From contig NZ_APHJ01000027.1 of the NCBI RefSeq assembly GCF_000403785.1, positions 1 through 64,000 of the forward strand: a DNA stretch of 64,000 nucleotides, given 5' to 3'. The position numbers and the translations under genes were made by a program. Position 1 is the first letter of the stretch. Every line of letters begins with the position of its first letter. Below, in pieces: positions 26,335 to 36,366 of this stretch. The notes beneath the pieces are model-generated. The model did no database searches, was not told the origin of the DNA, and saw nothing but the letters and a program-made list of their open reading frames with translations. The stretch is from Gillisia sp. CAL575 (lineage in GTDB: Bacteria; Bacteroidota; Bacteroidia; Flavobacteriales; Flavobacteriaceae).

Positions 26335-29274
26335 CTATTTAAGAGTAAATCCAATTCTAGCAAACAAAAATCGGCCTCCAATTCCAAATTGTTGAGCACG
26401 TCTGGACCAATCGAATCTACCATCACTTCTATTCCCGAATTGTTCTTCTGCTCTATCTGGATACACATCTAACAAATTATTTGCTCCCACTGTTAGTGTC
26501 AGTGCTTCAGAAGCTTTGTAAGCCAGAGAAAGATCTGTCACTATTTTAGAACCAAAAACTTGTTGGTTCGCAACAGTTGTAGTTGCTTCTGTAACCTCAC
26601 CAAAGAATACATTTCTTAAGAAAACATTGAAATTCCCAGCCGTTAAACTATTGGTTAGATTCACCTTGGTTCTAGGAACAGCTTCTTCTAAATATACTCT
26701 ACTATCTTCAGGGAAATAAGTCCCTACTAATTCGGCTCGTCTTAAAATATCAGAAGAATTTATAGCTCCAACTTGTTTTGTTTTAGAAAGTGTTGCTGCC
26801 AGATCAGATTTTAAAGTGAACCCATTATTAAAAGTTGCATTATGTGTTAATACTAAATCCACACCTTTAGATTCTGTGTCGATTGCATTCGCAAAAAAGG
26901 AAGCTGCCGTGGCATTCGCTTGAGACAATAGATTAAATAATTCTAATTGAGCTCCAACATATTCACCATCCTCATTTTTCTTAGGTTGAAACTGTCCTGT
27001 ATAAACAACTCTATCATCTATTGCTACAAAATAGCCATCTACGGTTAAGGATAAATTAGCATCTGGAATTTGAGCTGTAAATCCTAGACTTAAACTTTGA
27101 GAAGTTTCTTCCTTTAATTCAGGAATTCCCAATAGTTTTGCCGCTCGGCTATCATTTGCAAAGGTTCCAACATCTTGTGGATTTCCTGCGTTATCAAAAA
27201 TTGTTGATGTAGAATTAAAATTTAATTGATGTAATGATGGAGCTCTAAACCCTGTATTAACCGCACCTCTAATATTAATATTTTCTGTTAACTTATATCT
27301 TGAGGAAACCTTAAAATTAATTGTAGAACCAAAATCTGAATAGTCTTCAAATCTTGTTGCAAAAGTTAATAAGAATTGATCTGTAAGATCTGCTTCTATA
27401 TCAAAATATCCAGCGATACTACTACGTTCTCTAGACAATTCATTTTTAGGGCTAAATCCAGGAAACACCTGAGAACCTCCTGGTCTTCCACTTCCAAAGA
27501 AATCTGTTGCCGGAGATTGTGAAGCTAATGTAATAGGAGCCCCATTCGCAGTATATTGCTCATAAGAACTTCTTTCACCTGCAACAATTTCATAATTCTC
27601 CAGTCTATACTCTGCACCAAAGGCCACGTTAACACCAGAAAAGAAATCTTCATAAAAATTAGAAATATCTAAATTAGTAGTGTTTTGTGCAAAACTAAAT
27701 CCTCCAGCATCAAAAGTAGTTGGACTCGCCTGCTGCAAAGATGCATTTGAGGTGTTGGATATTAAATATAAAAATTCGTTTCTACCCCAAGTGTTACTAA
27801 AATCTACTTCCCATTCTCCGATTTTTCCTCGAATTCCAGCAGAAATTGATTTATCCTTAATCTTGGAGTTGATTTCTGGTAGAAATCCGTTTATATATAT
27901 TGGCGTAAAAGTTCTATTTTGATTTGGTAATCTATAGAAACCAGCCGAATTACCTCGTCTGGAACTAATTCCAGCAAAGGAGTATAATTCGGTTCCTTCA
28001 TCATCTAATGGTAGAGAGAAGTTAGCAAAGAATCTTCCGCCTCTTAATGCAGATTGACCTACTCTCATATTATAATCACTTCGCTCTTGATTTCGGGAAG
28101 CCAGTTCCTGATCGGTTATATTATTAGATAGTGGATTGTAAAAAATAACATTTCCTTCATTATCTGTTCTAGTAGGAGTATGTAATTCTTCAGCACTAAA
28201 ACCATCTATAATAGATAAATCACTAGAGCTTAAACCAGAAACAGCCGCATATTGCCTAACAAGATCATCATTACTATAAAGGTCAGATATGTTTTCACCT
28301 GCGTCATTGGCTACTCTTTCAATAGCATTAAAAGCATTAAAAATAGAACCTTCCCATTCCTTCATTCTGCTGTAGTCTTCACGGTAATCAAAATCTCCAG
28401 AAAAATTAATATATCCGCCATTTTCTCCTAATGAAATTCCATAACTAGCTGCGACATTTACTGTCTCACCATCTACGCCTCCAGTTTGATCATTAGCATT
28501 TTCAGTAAAATTAGCTCCTGCGGTTACTGAAAGATCCAGCTGATTGACACTTTTATTTAAGACAATATTAATCACTCCAGCAATTGCATCAGATCCATAT
28601 TGAGCTGAAGCACCATCCCTTAAAACCTCTATTCTTTGTATAGCGGCTGCAGGAATTGCATTTAAATCTGTTCCAACACTACCTCTACCAAAAGTTCCAT
28701 TTACATTAATTAGGGAAGAATTATGTCTTCGTTTTCCATTTATCAAAACTAATACCTGATCTGGGCCTAAACCTCTTAACGAAGCTGGATCTATATGATC
28801 TGTTCCATCTGAAATAGTCTGAGTATTAGAAGTAAAAGAAGGTGCTACATAATTCAACATCTGATTTAAATTAACCTGCGGCACTGCAGAGGATAACTCC
28901 TTAATGTTTAAAACATCTATTGGCACAGTAGATTCAACAACTGTCCTATTGGGATTACGAGATCCAGTTAACATAACTTCACCCAGAGCCATCCCAGAAA
29001 CCATCACTACATTTATTGTTGTATTTTGAATCTCAACTTTTTTAGTATCGAAACCTACAAATGAAAACACCAAGGTTTCCCCCATGCTTGCATTAATATT
29101 AAAATTTCCATCGAAGTCTGTTATAGTACCTTTGTTAGTACCTTCAATTGCAACCGAAACCCCACCTAGCGGCTGATCTTGGTCATCTATCACCGTTCCT
29201 TTAATTTCTTGTGTCTGGGCCTGAATTGCCAAACCCATAAAAAACAAGCAAAACATTACGTAAAAATTCTTCAT
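26335..29274 (-). CDS. TonB-dependent receptor with CarboxypepD_reg-like domain
   Basis: A 979-residue outer-membrane receptor. The signal peptide ends near IQAQ20. Residues 23-100 form a CarboxypepD_reg-like domain ([30 protein letters not shown]). The plug spans about 110-230 with [20 protein letters not shown] and [24 protein letters not shown] long barrel follows to the terminal ARIGFTLK. No SusD partner, lipoprotein or regulator is adjacent, so the ligand cannot be predicted. It is a single-gene unit closed by its own terminator. Confidence 0.9.
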   Translation of the reverse strand: MKNFYVMFCLFFMGLAIQAQTQEIKGTVIDDQDQPLGGVSVAIEGTNKGTITDFDGNFNINASMGETLVFSFVGFDTKKVEIQNTTINVVMVSGMALGEVMLTGSRNPNRTVVESTVPIDVLNIKELSSAVPQVNLNQMLNYVAPSFTSNTQTISDGTDHIDPASLRGLGPDQVLVLINGKRRHNSSLINVNGTFGRGSVGTDLNAIPAAAIQRIEVLRDGASAQYGSDAIAGVINIVLNKSVNQLDLSVTAGANFTENANDQTGGVDGETVNVAASYGISLGENGGYINFSGDFDYREDYSRMKEWEGSIFNAFNAIERVANDAGENISDLYSNDDLVRQYAAVSGLSSSDLSIIDGFSAEELHTPTRTDNEGNVIFYNPLSNNITDQELASRNQERSDYNMRVGQSALRGGRFFANFSLPLDDEGTELYSFAGISSRRGNSAGFYRLPNQNRTFTPIYINGFLPEINSKIKDKSISAGIRGKIGEWEVDFSNTWGRNEFLYLISNTSNASLQQASPTTFDAGGFSFAQNTTNLDISNFYEDFFSGVNVAFGAEYRLENYEIVAGERSSYEQYTANGAPITLASQSPATDFFGSGRPGGSQVFPGFSPKNELSRERSSIAGYFDIEADLTDQFLLTFATRFEDYSDFGSTINFKVSSRYKLTENINIRGAVNTGFRAPSLHQLNFNSTSTIFDNAGNPQDVGTFANDSRAAKLLGIPELKEETSQSLSLGFTAQIPDANLSLTVDGYFVAIDDRVVYTGQFQPKKNEDGEYVGAQLELFNLLSQANATAASFFANAIDTESKGVDLVLTHNATFNNGFTLKSDLAATLSKTKQVGAINSSDILRRAELVGTYFPEDSRVYLEEAVPRTKVNLTNSLTAGNFNVFLRNVFFGEVTEATTTVANQQVFGSKIVTDLSLAYKASEALTLTVGANNLLDVYPDRAEEQFGNRSDGRFDWSRRAQQFGIGGRFLFARIGFTLK

Positions 29275-29403
29275 AAGTTTATATTTTTGGTTTTCCTAAA
29301 GATAGGTAAAAATTATCTTTGGGAATTTAACTCAGTGATAATCAGCACTCAACTTATCACCAACATATTAACATCAGGAAATATTAATTATTAAACAGTA
29401 CTA

Positions 29404-30645
29404 ATGATTTCAAAAAATAACATCATCAATAGGTTTATCAGCTATGTAACCATAGACACGCAAAGTGATCCAGATAGCACTAATACACCCAGCACAGAAA
29501 AACAATGGGATCTTGCCAACAAACTTGCAGTAGAGCTTAAGAAAATTGGAATGGATGAGGTGGAAATTGATGAGAACGCATATATTATGGCTACACTACC
29601 AGCTAATGTTGCTCATGAAGTTCCTGTTATTGGATTTATATCTCATTTTGATACTTCCCCAGATTTCACAGGCACAAATGTAAAGCCCCAGATTATAGAA
29701 AATTATGATGGAAATGACATTGTATTAAATAAAGAGCAAGATATTATTCTTTCTCCAGTTTATTTTGAGGATCTATTACAGTACAAAGGTCAAACCTTGA
29801 TAACTACTGATGGAACAACTCTTTTAGGCGCAGATGATAAAGCAGGAATTACTGAAATAATGACTGCAATGGAGTATTTAATTAACAACCCTCAAATTCC
29901 ACATGGGAAGATTCGTGTAGGGTTTACGCCAGATGAAGAAATTGGAAGAGGTGCTCATAAATTTGATGTAAAGAAATTTGGAGCTGTCTGGGCCTATACT
30001 ATGGATGGTAGTCAGATTGGTGAGTTGGAATATGAAAATTTTAATGCAGCAGGAGCTGTTGTGAAAATTAAAGGGAAGATCGTTCATCCTGGATACGCAA
30101 AGGATAAGATGATAAATAGTATGTATATCGCACAGGATTTCATCAATTCGTTACCTAGACTAGAAACTCCCGAACACACTGAAGATAGGCAAGGATTCTT
30201 TCATTTAACCGATATAAAAGGAGATGTAGAAGAAACCACTTTAAAATATATAATTAGAGATCACGACAAAAATCATTTTGAAGCTAGAAAAGAAATGATA
30301 AGCAATCTAGCTCTGGAAATTAATTCACAACATGAAAGGGAGGTTATTACTATTGAGATCAAAGATCAGTACTTTAATATGCGTGAAAAAGTGGAGCCTG
30401 TAATGCATATTGTAGATCTTGCCGAGGAAGCAATGAATCATCTCAATATCACACCGAATATAAAACCAATAAGAGGTGGAACAGATGGGTCTCAGCTTAG
30501 TTTTATGGGCTTACCTTGCCCAAACATCTTCGCAGGAGGACACAATTTCCATGGAAGATATGAATATGTCCCTGTAGAAAGTATGCAAAGAGCAACAGAG
30601 GTAATTATTAAAATCGCAGAATTAACTTCGGAAAAACATAAATAA
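29404..30645 (+). CDS. pepT: peptidase T (tripeptide aminopeptidase)
   Basis: A 413-residue M20-family zinc exopeptidase that removes the N-terminal residue of tripeptides. The first metal ligand is in [12 protein letters not shown], the bridging Asp in [11 protein letters not shown], the catalytic Glu pair in [11 protein letters not shown], and further ligands lie in MDGS and FAGGHNFHG. The length is standard. It is followed after 5 bases by a frameshifted YdeI-like gene. A TATCTTTG at 29314-29321 could be its promoter, 82 bases upstream. Confidence 0.95.
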   Translation: MISKNNIINRFISYVTIDTQSDPDSTNTPSTEKQWDLANKLAVELKKIGMDEVEIDENAYIMATLPANVAHEVPVIGFISHFDTSPDFTGTNVKPQIIENYDGNDIVLNKEQDIILSPVYFEDLLQYKGQTLITTDGTTLLGADDKAGITEIMTAMEYLINNPQIPHGKIRVGFTPDEEIGRGAHKFDVKKFGAVWAYTMDGSQIGELEYENFNAAGAVVKIKGKIVHPGYAKDKMINSMYIAQDFINSLPRLETPEHTEDRQGFFHLTDIKGDVEETTLKYIIRDHDKNHFEARKEMISNLALEINSQHEREVITIEIKDQYFNMREKVEPVMHIVDLAEEAMNHLNITPNIKPIRGGTDGSQLSFMGLPCPNIFAGGHNFHGRYEYVPVESMQRATEVIIKIAELTSEKHK

Positions 30646-30650
30646 TTTTA

Positions 30651-31242
30651 ATGGCTAATGCTTTAAATGTAGATGAATTTATAGAAACACATCCAAAGTG
30701 GGAAGTTCAGTTAATTAAACTAAAGGAACTTTTACTCTCTAGTGGCTTATCCGAAACTATTAAATGGGGATCTCCTGTTTACATTAAAGAAGGCAAAAAT
30801 CTTGTAGGGATTGCTGCATTTAAAGATCACTATGGATTATGGTTTTTTCAAGGAGCATTGCTTAAGAAGATCACCAAGTTATTGTTGAATGCTCAAGAAC
30901 CGAAAACACAAGTCATGAGACAAATAAGATTTGATAACAACTCAACATTCGACTTAGAATCATTAAAACCCTATATCGCCGAAACTTTATCTCTCCATAA
31001 TCAAGAAAAAGTAATAAAGAAGGCAAAAACAAAAACGGTTCTGGTACCTTTTGAATTAAAGGAAGCTTTTTTGAAGTATAAAAATTAAAATCTGTATTCG
31101 ATCTGCTACCTCCCGGAATGAAAAAAGAATACTATTTGTATATTTCTGATGCTAAAAGAGAAGTCACCAAAAAAAAAAGATTAGATAGATAATTCCTATG
31201 ATTCTAGAAGGAAAAGGGCTAAACGATAAATACAAAAGTTGA
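30651..31242 (+). pseudogene. YdeI/DUF1801-like protein gene broken by two one-base frameshifts
   Basis: The open part (30651-31088) encodes 145 residues of a YdeI/DUF1801-type protein: SETIKWGSPVYIKEGKNLV and the glycine-free core KDHYGLWFFQGALL. The usual C-terminal part follows in another frame: 31091 onward reads SVFDLLPPGMKKEYYLYISD and continues DAKREVTKKKRLDR, and after a second shift near 31190 IIPMILEGKGLNDKYK to a stop at 31240-31242. One missing base near 31086 and one near 31190 would restore about 197 residues, the family's usual length. It is either a recent pseudogene or carries assembly indels in AT-rich runs. Confidence 0.8.
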
Positions 31243-31252
31243 ATTGTTAACC

Positions 31253-31293
31253 AACCAAAAAAGGAGCAAATAAAATTTGCTCCTTTTTTGGTT
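31253..31293. terminator. bidirectional intrinsic terminator
   Basis: A perfect 18-base stem (31253-31270 with 31276-31293; core AGGAGCAAA/TTTGCTCCT flanked by A6 and T6) encloses a 5-base loop. It closes the pepT/YdeI-like unit and, on the other strand, the outer-membrane barrel gene. Confidence 0.92.
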
Positions 31294-31314
31294 CTATTTT
31301 ATTATATTTTCCGT

Positions 31315-32034
31315 TTAAAAATAACAACTTCCACCTTTTCTTCGTTTTCCCTTATTTTCAGAATCCCATAATTTTACGGTAAGACTAACTATGATTTGGT
31401 TTAAACGAAGATCATTTAATGTCGCTCTATTTACAGTGGGATCGTTGAATAGTGCATCATCTGATTGAAAATCTACATTATAAGGCTCAGCCGAGGATAG
31501 TGCATAATCATAACGAACGTCTACTCCAATGAAACCAAATTGCGCTTTCACACCAACTTGAGCAGAAAAAGGGGTGTTTTGAATCACAACTTCAGCTGGG
31601 TTATCAGTTGGCTCTATTCTTTCTATAGTAGATGAAATTATATTTTTATAAGCAACACCACCATAAAAATCCAATGGGCCATAAATATTATACCCAATTA
31701 AAAGTGGAGCACTGAATTCTTCAACTTCAAATAAAGTTGGTCCCTGAGGGAAATCAAATCTTGATTCTAATTTAGAGTAAACCAATTCCGGCCGAACAAA
31801 AAACTTTCCAAAATTCACTTGAACCCAACCACCACCGTGAAAACCAATTTCTCCAACGGCGTCAAAAGTATCACTTGTATATTGTGCAGGAAGCCCTGAA
31901 TTTATACCGGTAATTTCACCACCAGATGTTTTATTAATCCCACCTTTCAATCCTACTTGAAACTGTTGAGCATTCATTTGTGAAAAAGTAAAGCTAGTTA
32001 AGCTTATAAGGAGGGCGATAACTAATTTATTCAT
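31315..32034 (-). CDS. outer-membrane beta-barrel protein
   Basis: A 239-residue exported protein. The signal peptide ends near NAQQ (about 23). The mature part starts FQVGLKGGINKTSGG, typical of small eight-stranded Bacteroidota porin-like barrels, and alternating hydrophobic strands run to IIVSLTVKLW. A basic tail (about 228-239, ending in CYF) follows the last strand, which is unusual because barrels normally end in an aromatic residue of a strand. No specific function can be assigned. Confidence 0.75.
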   Translation of the reverse strand: MNKLVIALLISLTSFTFSQMNAQQFQVGLKGGINKTSGGEITGINSGLPAQYTSDTFDAVGEIGFHGGGWVQVNFGKFFVRPELVYSKLESRFDFPQGPTLFEVEEFSAPLLIGYNIYGPLDFYGGVAYKNIISSTIERIEPTDNPAEVVIQNTPFSAQVGVKAQFGFIGVDVRYDYALSSAEPYNVDFQSDDALFNDPTVNRATLNDLRLNQIIVSLTVKLWDSENKGKRRKGGSCYF

Positions 32035-32168
32035 AGAAAAGAGGTTAGTCTAAAAGGTGTCAATTGTTGGTAAATATATTGTTTTAATAACTATTACAAA
32101 GTTGTTTCATCTGATAAACGTTTCAAAAATAAAAAAATTATGTAATTCTTAAAGTTATACAAAATAAA

Positions 32169-32220
32169 AAAGGTTGTTCTAAATAAAGAAAACAATTTTT
32201 CAATATAGAAAACAACCTTT
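32169..32220 (-). terminator. terminator-like hairpin past the subtilase gene
   Basis: The 10-base stem AAAGGTTGTT/AACAACCTTT with a long AT-rich loop lies 18 bases past the subtilase stop; the A-run at 32166-32171 gives a T-run on the minus strand. Confidence 0.65.
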
Positions 32221-32238
32221 CAAATGTAATTTTTTTTT

Positions 32239-33480
32239 CTAATGAACTATAATCGCATCAGCATTGCCGTCAGGATCATTTGTAACGGTACCATCGGTTC
32301 TCGCTGAACCTAACAGAAGTACTCCTGCAGCATGAGGTGATGCCATAGAAGTTCCACTAATCGTATTATAACCCCCGCTTTTCCATGTAGATTTAACAGC
32401 TACACCTGGTGCAGCAAAATCTATCGGTGGATTTCCATAATTGGAAAAACTAGCCCATCTATCGTTTATATCCATAGCAGATATAGTAACTATATTATTA
32501 CCATTGACTCTAGCTGGTGAACTATTATTAGCATCACTACTTTCATTACCTGCAGCAAGAGCGAACTTAATTCCTTTATTAGAAGCTGCTAAAATTGCAT
32601 CATCCAAAGCTTGAGAAACTGGTCCACCTAAACTAAGATTTGCAACATCTCCATTGTTTCCATTTGCTCCTACATAATCAACCCCAGCGATCACACCAGA
32701 GTAAGAGCCACTACCTCGGCTATCTAAAACTTTTACTGGGATAATAGTCGCACCCGGAGCTACTCCTACTACTCCAAATCCATTATTCAAAGCTGCAATA
32801 GTTCCGGCTACGTGAGTTCCGTGTCCATTCCCATCGTCTGCAGATCTTCCATCTTTTCCAGAGGTAAAAGCATTGAAAGCTCGAGATGAATCAACATTTA
32901 AATCTGGGTGATCCAAGTCTACTCCAGAATCTACTACGAAAGCAACGTTATTTCCAGAATATTCAGCTACTCCATTTACTCTTAAAATTCCGTAAGGTGT
33001 TTCTTGGGAACCTCCTCCGGTTCCTGGATCAGGATCACCACAAGGACCTCCATTTGGAGTTCCACAAGGTGGGGCAAAACTCACAATTCTATCTTGTTCA
33101 ATATACTTTACTCCTTTATTATTTTTCAAAACTTCTAATTGAGCTTTATTCAATTTTAGAGTTGCTCCACTAATTGCACTACTATATACGTTTACAATTT
33201 CTGCAGTAACTGATGATTCAGACAAGAATTTTTTAGTTTCAGAAAACATTGCCTCCTGTGCTTTTGCATAATTCTTTGGATATTTCGAACTTACATTATC
33301 TAAAGCTCCATTGTGAAAAACAACAATATACTGCCCCTTAATATTCGATGCATCGAAATTAGCATCAATTTCTGTAAATGATTCAGAGGTATCTGATGTG
33401 TTTTGATCCTGAGTACAGGAATAAAAAAATGATGAAGCAGCTAATAAAGCTAACCCAATTTTAAATTTAGACTTTAACAT
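32239..33480 (-). CDS. S8 family serine peptidase (proteinase K-like lipoprotein)
   Basis: A 413-residue secreted subtilase. The lipobox is FYSC22. Residues 48-135 form an inhibitor I9-type propeptide (GQYIVVFHNG to GVKYIEQDRIVSF). After a Gly/Pro/Cys linker, the catalytic domain carries D184 (VVDSGVDLDHPDL), H220 (GNGHGTHVAG), the oxyanion Asn312 (AAGNES) and S378 (GTSMASPHAAG). It lacks any C-terminal sorting domain and ends soon after the Ser region. It probably degrades peptides at the cell surface. Confidence 0.94.
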   Translation of the reverse strand: MLKSKFKIGLALLAASSFFYSCTQDQNTSDTSESFTEIDANFDASNIKGQYIVVFHNGALDNVSSKYPKNYAKAQEAMFSETKKFLSESSVTAEIVNVYSSAISGATLKLNKAQLEVLKNNKGVKYIEQDRIVSFAPPCGTPNGGPCGDPDPGTGGGSQETPYGILRVNGVAEYSGNNVAFVVDSGVDLDHPDLNVDSSRAFNAFTSGKDGRSADDGNGHGTHVAGTIAALNNGFGVVGVAPGATIIPVKVLDSRGSGSYSGVIAGVDYVGANGNNGDVANLSLGGPVSQALDDAILAASNKGIKFALAAGNESSDANNSSPARVNGNNIVTISAMDINDRWASFSNYGNPPIDFAAPGVAVKSTWKSGGYNTISGTSMASPHAAGVLLLGSARTDGTVTNDPDGNADAIIVH

Positions 33481-33544
33481 ACTTAATTAAGTTTTGGTTA
33501 AAAATTAGTTAATTGTTAACTCAAATCTAAACTTTTAAATCCTT

Positions 33545-33576
33545 AAATAAAAAAATCTCCAGGGGATACTGGAGAT
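33545..33576 (-). terminator. intrinsic terminator of the rhodanese pair
   Basis: The perfect 8-base stem ATCTCCAG/CTGGAGAT (33555-33562 and 33569-33576) with a 6-base loop is followed on the minus strand by seven T residues. It lies about 95 bases past the 123-residue rhodanese stop. Confidence 0.75.
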
Positions 33577-33670
33577 ATATACTTTTATTTTAGGTCACAA
33601 AACCAAGAAGTGTAGGATTTATAGCACGCCTCGGAAGTATGTTAAATTTTAATATTATTTATTAAAATGC

Positions 33671-34042
33671 TTAATCTTCAGACTTCCACTTTGTAATTCC
33701 TCCATCTAAAATATAAATCTGTTGAAAGCCTAATTTTCTAAGAATCAAAGCAGCTTCGTTAGATTTATCTACGGAAGTGAAATATATAGCAACAGGAGAC
33801 TCCCTATCTATATTTCTGAAATTTTCTTTTAAATCCTTATTTTCAATAATATTCTCTGCATTCACCAAATGAGATTTTTTGAAATCATCTTTAGATTTAA
33901 TCTCTTTATCCAAATTGGTACTATAACGAATATGTGTATTCACCTCATCCGCAGTTACCACTTGAATTTCCTTTGCCTTAGACTGAACACAGCCTACAGA
34001 AAAAACAGAGATAAAAACTATACTAAAAAAAACTCTTATCAT
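33671..34042 (-). CDS. rhodanese-fold lipoprotein lacking the catalytic cysteine
   Basis: A 123-residue lipoprotein: the ATG at 34042 gives a clean signal with the lipobox FSVGC17, so I prefer it to the longer frame that runs into the next gene. The C-terminal rhodanese half is readable (AALILRKLGFQQIYILDGGITKW), but the loop where the active Cys should be reads IYFTSVDKSNEA and has none. It is 10 bases downstream of a catalytic rhodanese. It is likely a binding or structural paralogue. Confidence 0.72.
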   Translation of the reverse strand: MIRVFFSIVFISVFSVGCVQSKAKEIQVVTADEVNTHIRYSTNLDKEIKSKDDFKKSHLVNAENIIENKDLKENFRNIDRESPVAIYFTSVDKSNEAALILRKLGFQQIYILDGGITKWKSED

Positions 34043-34052
34043 TGACACCAAA

Positions 34053-34364
34053 TTATTTTTGGATTTCACCTTCCCAATCAGTAATCCCTCCCATAAGGTT
34101 AGCTGCATTTTCAAAACCTTGTTGTTTCATTAGTGCACAAGCTTGTGCGCTTCTAGCACCAGACCTGCAATAGACATAATAATTTTTAGATTTATCTAAT
34201 TTCTCGATCTCATCTAAAAATCCTTGTCCTTTATAAATATCTATATTGGTTGCAGTTGGGATGTAGCCTTCAATAAATTCTTCTTCGGTACGCACATCTA
34301 GAATAACGGCATTTTTATCTTCTTCAACTTCTTTGGACCATTGGTCTTGGGTAAGGTTTTTCAT
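34053..34364 (-). CDS. rhodanese-like sulfurtransferase
   Basis: A 103-residue single-domain rhodanese. The CH2A motif VILDVRTEEEFIEGYIPTA, the active-site loop YCRSGARSAQA with the persulfide Cys near residue 70, and the terminal LMGGITDWEGE are all intact. Such cytoplasmic proteins carry sulfane sulfur. It forms a two-gene unit with the following lipoprotein and ends in a shared terminator. Confidence 0.92.
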   Translation of the reverse strand: MKNLTQDQWSKEVEEDKNAVILDVRTEEEFIEGYIPTATNIDIYKGQGFLDEIEKLDKSKNYYVYCRSGARSAQACALMKQQGFENAANLMGGITDWEGEIQK

Positions 34365-34572
34365 ATTTAAAATTTTTATGCTTAACTAAAAGTGAATTGA
34401 AATGTAAATATAATGTAAAGGATATAATTTAGTTATTTCAGAATAGAAAAAATCAAAAATATCTTACAAACTAAACGTCCAATAGTTCAACTTATTGGCT
34501 CAAATAAATCAGAACAATATTATAGCAGTAAATTATTAACGTTTCATTTTATAATTGTTCAAAAAATACTCA

Positions 34573-34598
34573 TACATTTGTACGTACAAATATTGTAC
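34573..34598 (+). promoter_or_regulatory. marR-operon promoter overlapped by palindromic operator
   Basis: TACATTTG (34573-34580) fits the -7 consensus. It overlaps a perfect 16-base palindrome ATTTGTACGTACAAAT (34576-34591), which in turn shares a half-site with GTACAA-ATA-TTGTAC (34584-34598). Three GTACAA/TTGTAC half-sites therefore cover the -7 element and the expected start site. This is the layout of an autorepressed MarR promoter. Confidence 0.7.
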
Positions 34599-34604
34599 TA
34601 ACAA

Positions 34605-35057
34605 ATGAAAATAGAAACGATCCTTAAATCTGAAACTGAATTACCTGTTAATAGGAGACTCATTCTTGGTATTCTACTTTCGAACAATTTAATAAACGAT
34701 AAGGTTTCTGAAGCATTAAAACCTTTTGATGTTAGTTCACCGCAATTTAATGTGTTAAGAATTTTACGGGGGCAAAAAGGAAAACCAGCTAATCTTTCTA
34801 CTATCCAGGAGAGAATGGTGAGTAAGATGAGCAATACCACTCGAATTGTTGATAAGCTAATCACAAAGGAATATGTAGAAAGAGTGGTTTGTGAAAAGAA
34901 TCGCAGAAAAGTGGAAATATCAATTACACCTAAAGGCTTAGATTTTTTAAATAAAATAGATCCAGTCATAGATAATGTTGAAGCTACGCTCATAGAAAGT
35001 TTATCCTCTTCAGAAAAAGAAACGATTATAAATAATTTACAAAAACTATTAAAATAA
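34605..35057 (+). CDS. MarR family transcriptional regulator
   Basis: A 150-residue regulator with the MarR winged helix: FDVSSPQFNVLRILRG (about 42-57), the recognition helix TIQERMVSKMSNTTRIVDKL (about 66-85) and the wing VERVVCEKNRRKVEISITPKG. The C-terminal helices for dimerisation follow. It lies directly ahead of a nitroreductase-like oxidoreductase (5-base gap) and a YceI protein, which it probably controls together with itself. The inducing ligand is unknown; phenolic or quinone compounds are usual for this family. Confidence 0.92.
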   Translation: MKIETILKSETELPVNRRLILGILLSNNLINDKVSEALKPFDVSSPQFNVLRILRGQKGKPANLSTIQERMVSKMSNTTRIVDKLITKEYVERVVCEKNRRKVEISITPKGLDFLNKIDPVIDNVEATLIESLSSSEKETIINNLQKLLK

Positions 35058-35062
35058 AGACA

Positions 35063-35695
35063 ATGAGTATTTATATAGACGATTTAAACTGGCGATATGC
35101 CACTAAGAAATTTGATGCAAATAAAGAGGTTTCACCTCAAGATCTTCAAACTTTATTAGAAGCTATACAGCTTACAGCATCTTCCTATGGATTACAACCC
35201 TATGAAATTATTGTTGTGAAAGATGCCGCATTAAGAGAAAAGTTAAAGGCACATTCCTGGAATCAGACCCAAATAACTGATTCTTCGGAAATTGTAGTGT
35301 TTGCCAATAAAACACAAATCACATCCAGTTATATAGATTCATATTTAAAAGATATTGCCCATACGAGAGGTCTAAATATAGAAGATCTTGAAGGTTTAAA
35401 AGGTATGCTAGAATCTATTATTATGAAACTCAACCCAGAAGATCAGAGTAATTGGGCTGCAAAACAAGCTTACATTGCTTTAGGAAATCTACTTTCAGCT
35501 GCAGCGAATTTAAGAATAGATACTTGCCCCATGGAAGGTTTTGATGTTGCAAAATATGATGAACTTTTAGAATTAAAAGAAAAAGGCCTTACTACCGCAG
35601 TAATAGCAACTATTGGATATAGAAGTGAAGAAGATACCACGCAGTTTGCAGCGAAGGTTAGAAAAAGCAAAGAAGACTTAATAACTAAATTATAA
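35063..35695 (+). CDS. nitroreductase-family NAD(P)H-dependent oxidoreductase
   Basis: A 210-residue FMN-dependent oxidoreductase of the NfsB type. The N-terminal NWRYATKKFD gives the flavin-binding Arg/Lys, TASSYGLQPYEIIVVKD is the second flavin segment, and ALGNLLSAAANLRIDTCPMEGFD plus the terminal RKSKEDLI complete the pattern. These enzymes reduce quinones and nitro compounds as homodimers. Its operon partners, MarR and YceI, suggest a response to reactive quinones or oxidants. Confidence 0.9.
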   Translation: MSIYIDDLNWRYATKKFDANKEVSPQDLQTLLEAIQLTASSYGLQPYEIIVVKDAALREKLKAHSWNQTQITDSSEIVVFANKTQITSSYIDSYLKDIAHTRGLNIEDLEGLKGMLESIIMKLNPEDQSNWAAKQAYIALGNLLSAAANLRIDTCPMEGFDVAKYDELLELKEKGLTTAVIATIGYRSEEDTTQFAAKVRKSKEDLITKL

Positions 35696-35714
35696 ATTAA
35701 TAAAGAGAACCATT

Positions 35715-36284
35715 ATGAAAAAAAACTTATTAAAAGGAGTAGCGGCTACTGTAATTGTTTTAACAACACTAGCATTTACAACAATGAAAAAAGAGATAAA
35801 CATTAAAGAAAGTAAAGTGACCTGGACTGGTAAAAAAGTTACTGGAGCACATACAGGAACTATTAACTTGAAAAGCGGATTCTTCAATATGGAAGATGAG
35901 AAGTTGATTGGCGGTGAATTTGTAATGGATATGACAACAATTAATACCACAGATCTTTCCGGAGAGAACAAACAAAAACTGGAAGGCCATTTAAAATCTG
36001 AAGATTTCTTTGGTGTAGAAAAGCATCCATCAGCAAAATTAGTGATCACAAACATAGCTTCTAAGGGAAATGATTCTTATGGAGTTGTTGGTAACTTAAC
36101 AATTAAGAACATCACAAAACCGGTTACTTTCGATTTAGAGATGAACGATAATTCTGCTAATGCTAAACTATCTATTGATAGGTCTAAATATGACATTAAA
36201 TATGGTTCTGGAAGCTTTTTCGATGATTTAGGAGACAAAACTATTTACGATAATTTTGATCTTGATGTGAATTTGAAATTCTAA
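35715..36284 (+). CDS. YceI family periplasmic lipid-binding protein
   Basis: A 189-residue YceI protein. A hydrophobic N-terminus (residues 6-22) serves as a signal. The lipocalin-like barrel starts INIKESKVTWTGKKVTGAHTG and includes the LTIKNITKPVTFDL motif and the terminal YDNFDLDVNLKF. YceI proteins bind isoprenoid chains. It is the third gene of the MarR operon, 19 bases after the oxidoreductase. Confidence 0.93.
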   Translation: MKKNLLKGVAATVIVLTTLAFTTMKKEINIKESKVTWTGKKVTGAHTGTINLKSGFFNMEDEKLIGGEFVMDMTTINTTDLSGENKQKLEGHLKSEDFFGVEKHPSAKLVITNIASKGNDSYGVVGNLTIKNITKPVTFDLEMNDNSANAKLSIDRSKYDIKYGSGSFFDDLGDKTIYDNFDLDVNLKF

Positions 36285-36331
36285 GTAATGAAGAATTCAT
36301 TTCATCTAGAGCATCATTTTGGATAAAACTT

Positions 36332-36361
36332 TTGTCAATCCAACAATGATACTTATATTTG
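36332..36361 (+). promoter_or_regulatory. promoter of the trp operon
   Basis: TTG (36332-36334), 19 bases, then TATATTTG (36354-36361): both elements and the spacing match the Bacteroidota consensus. Only five bases separate the -7 element from the leader-peptide ATG at 36367, so transcription probably starts at or next to that ATG. Confidence 0.75.
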
Positions 36362-36366
36362 AGCCA

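Noticed and set aside
34598-34993. A 131-residue minus-strand frame over marR
   Set aside because: The plus-strand MarR frame has full family motifs and its own promoter; the antisense frame has none.
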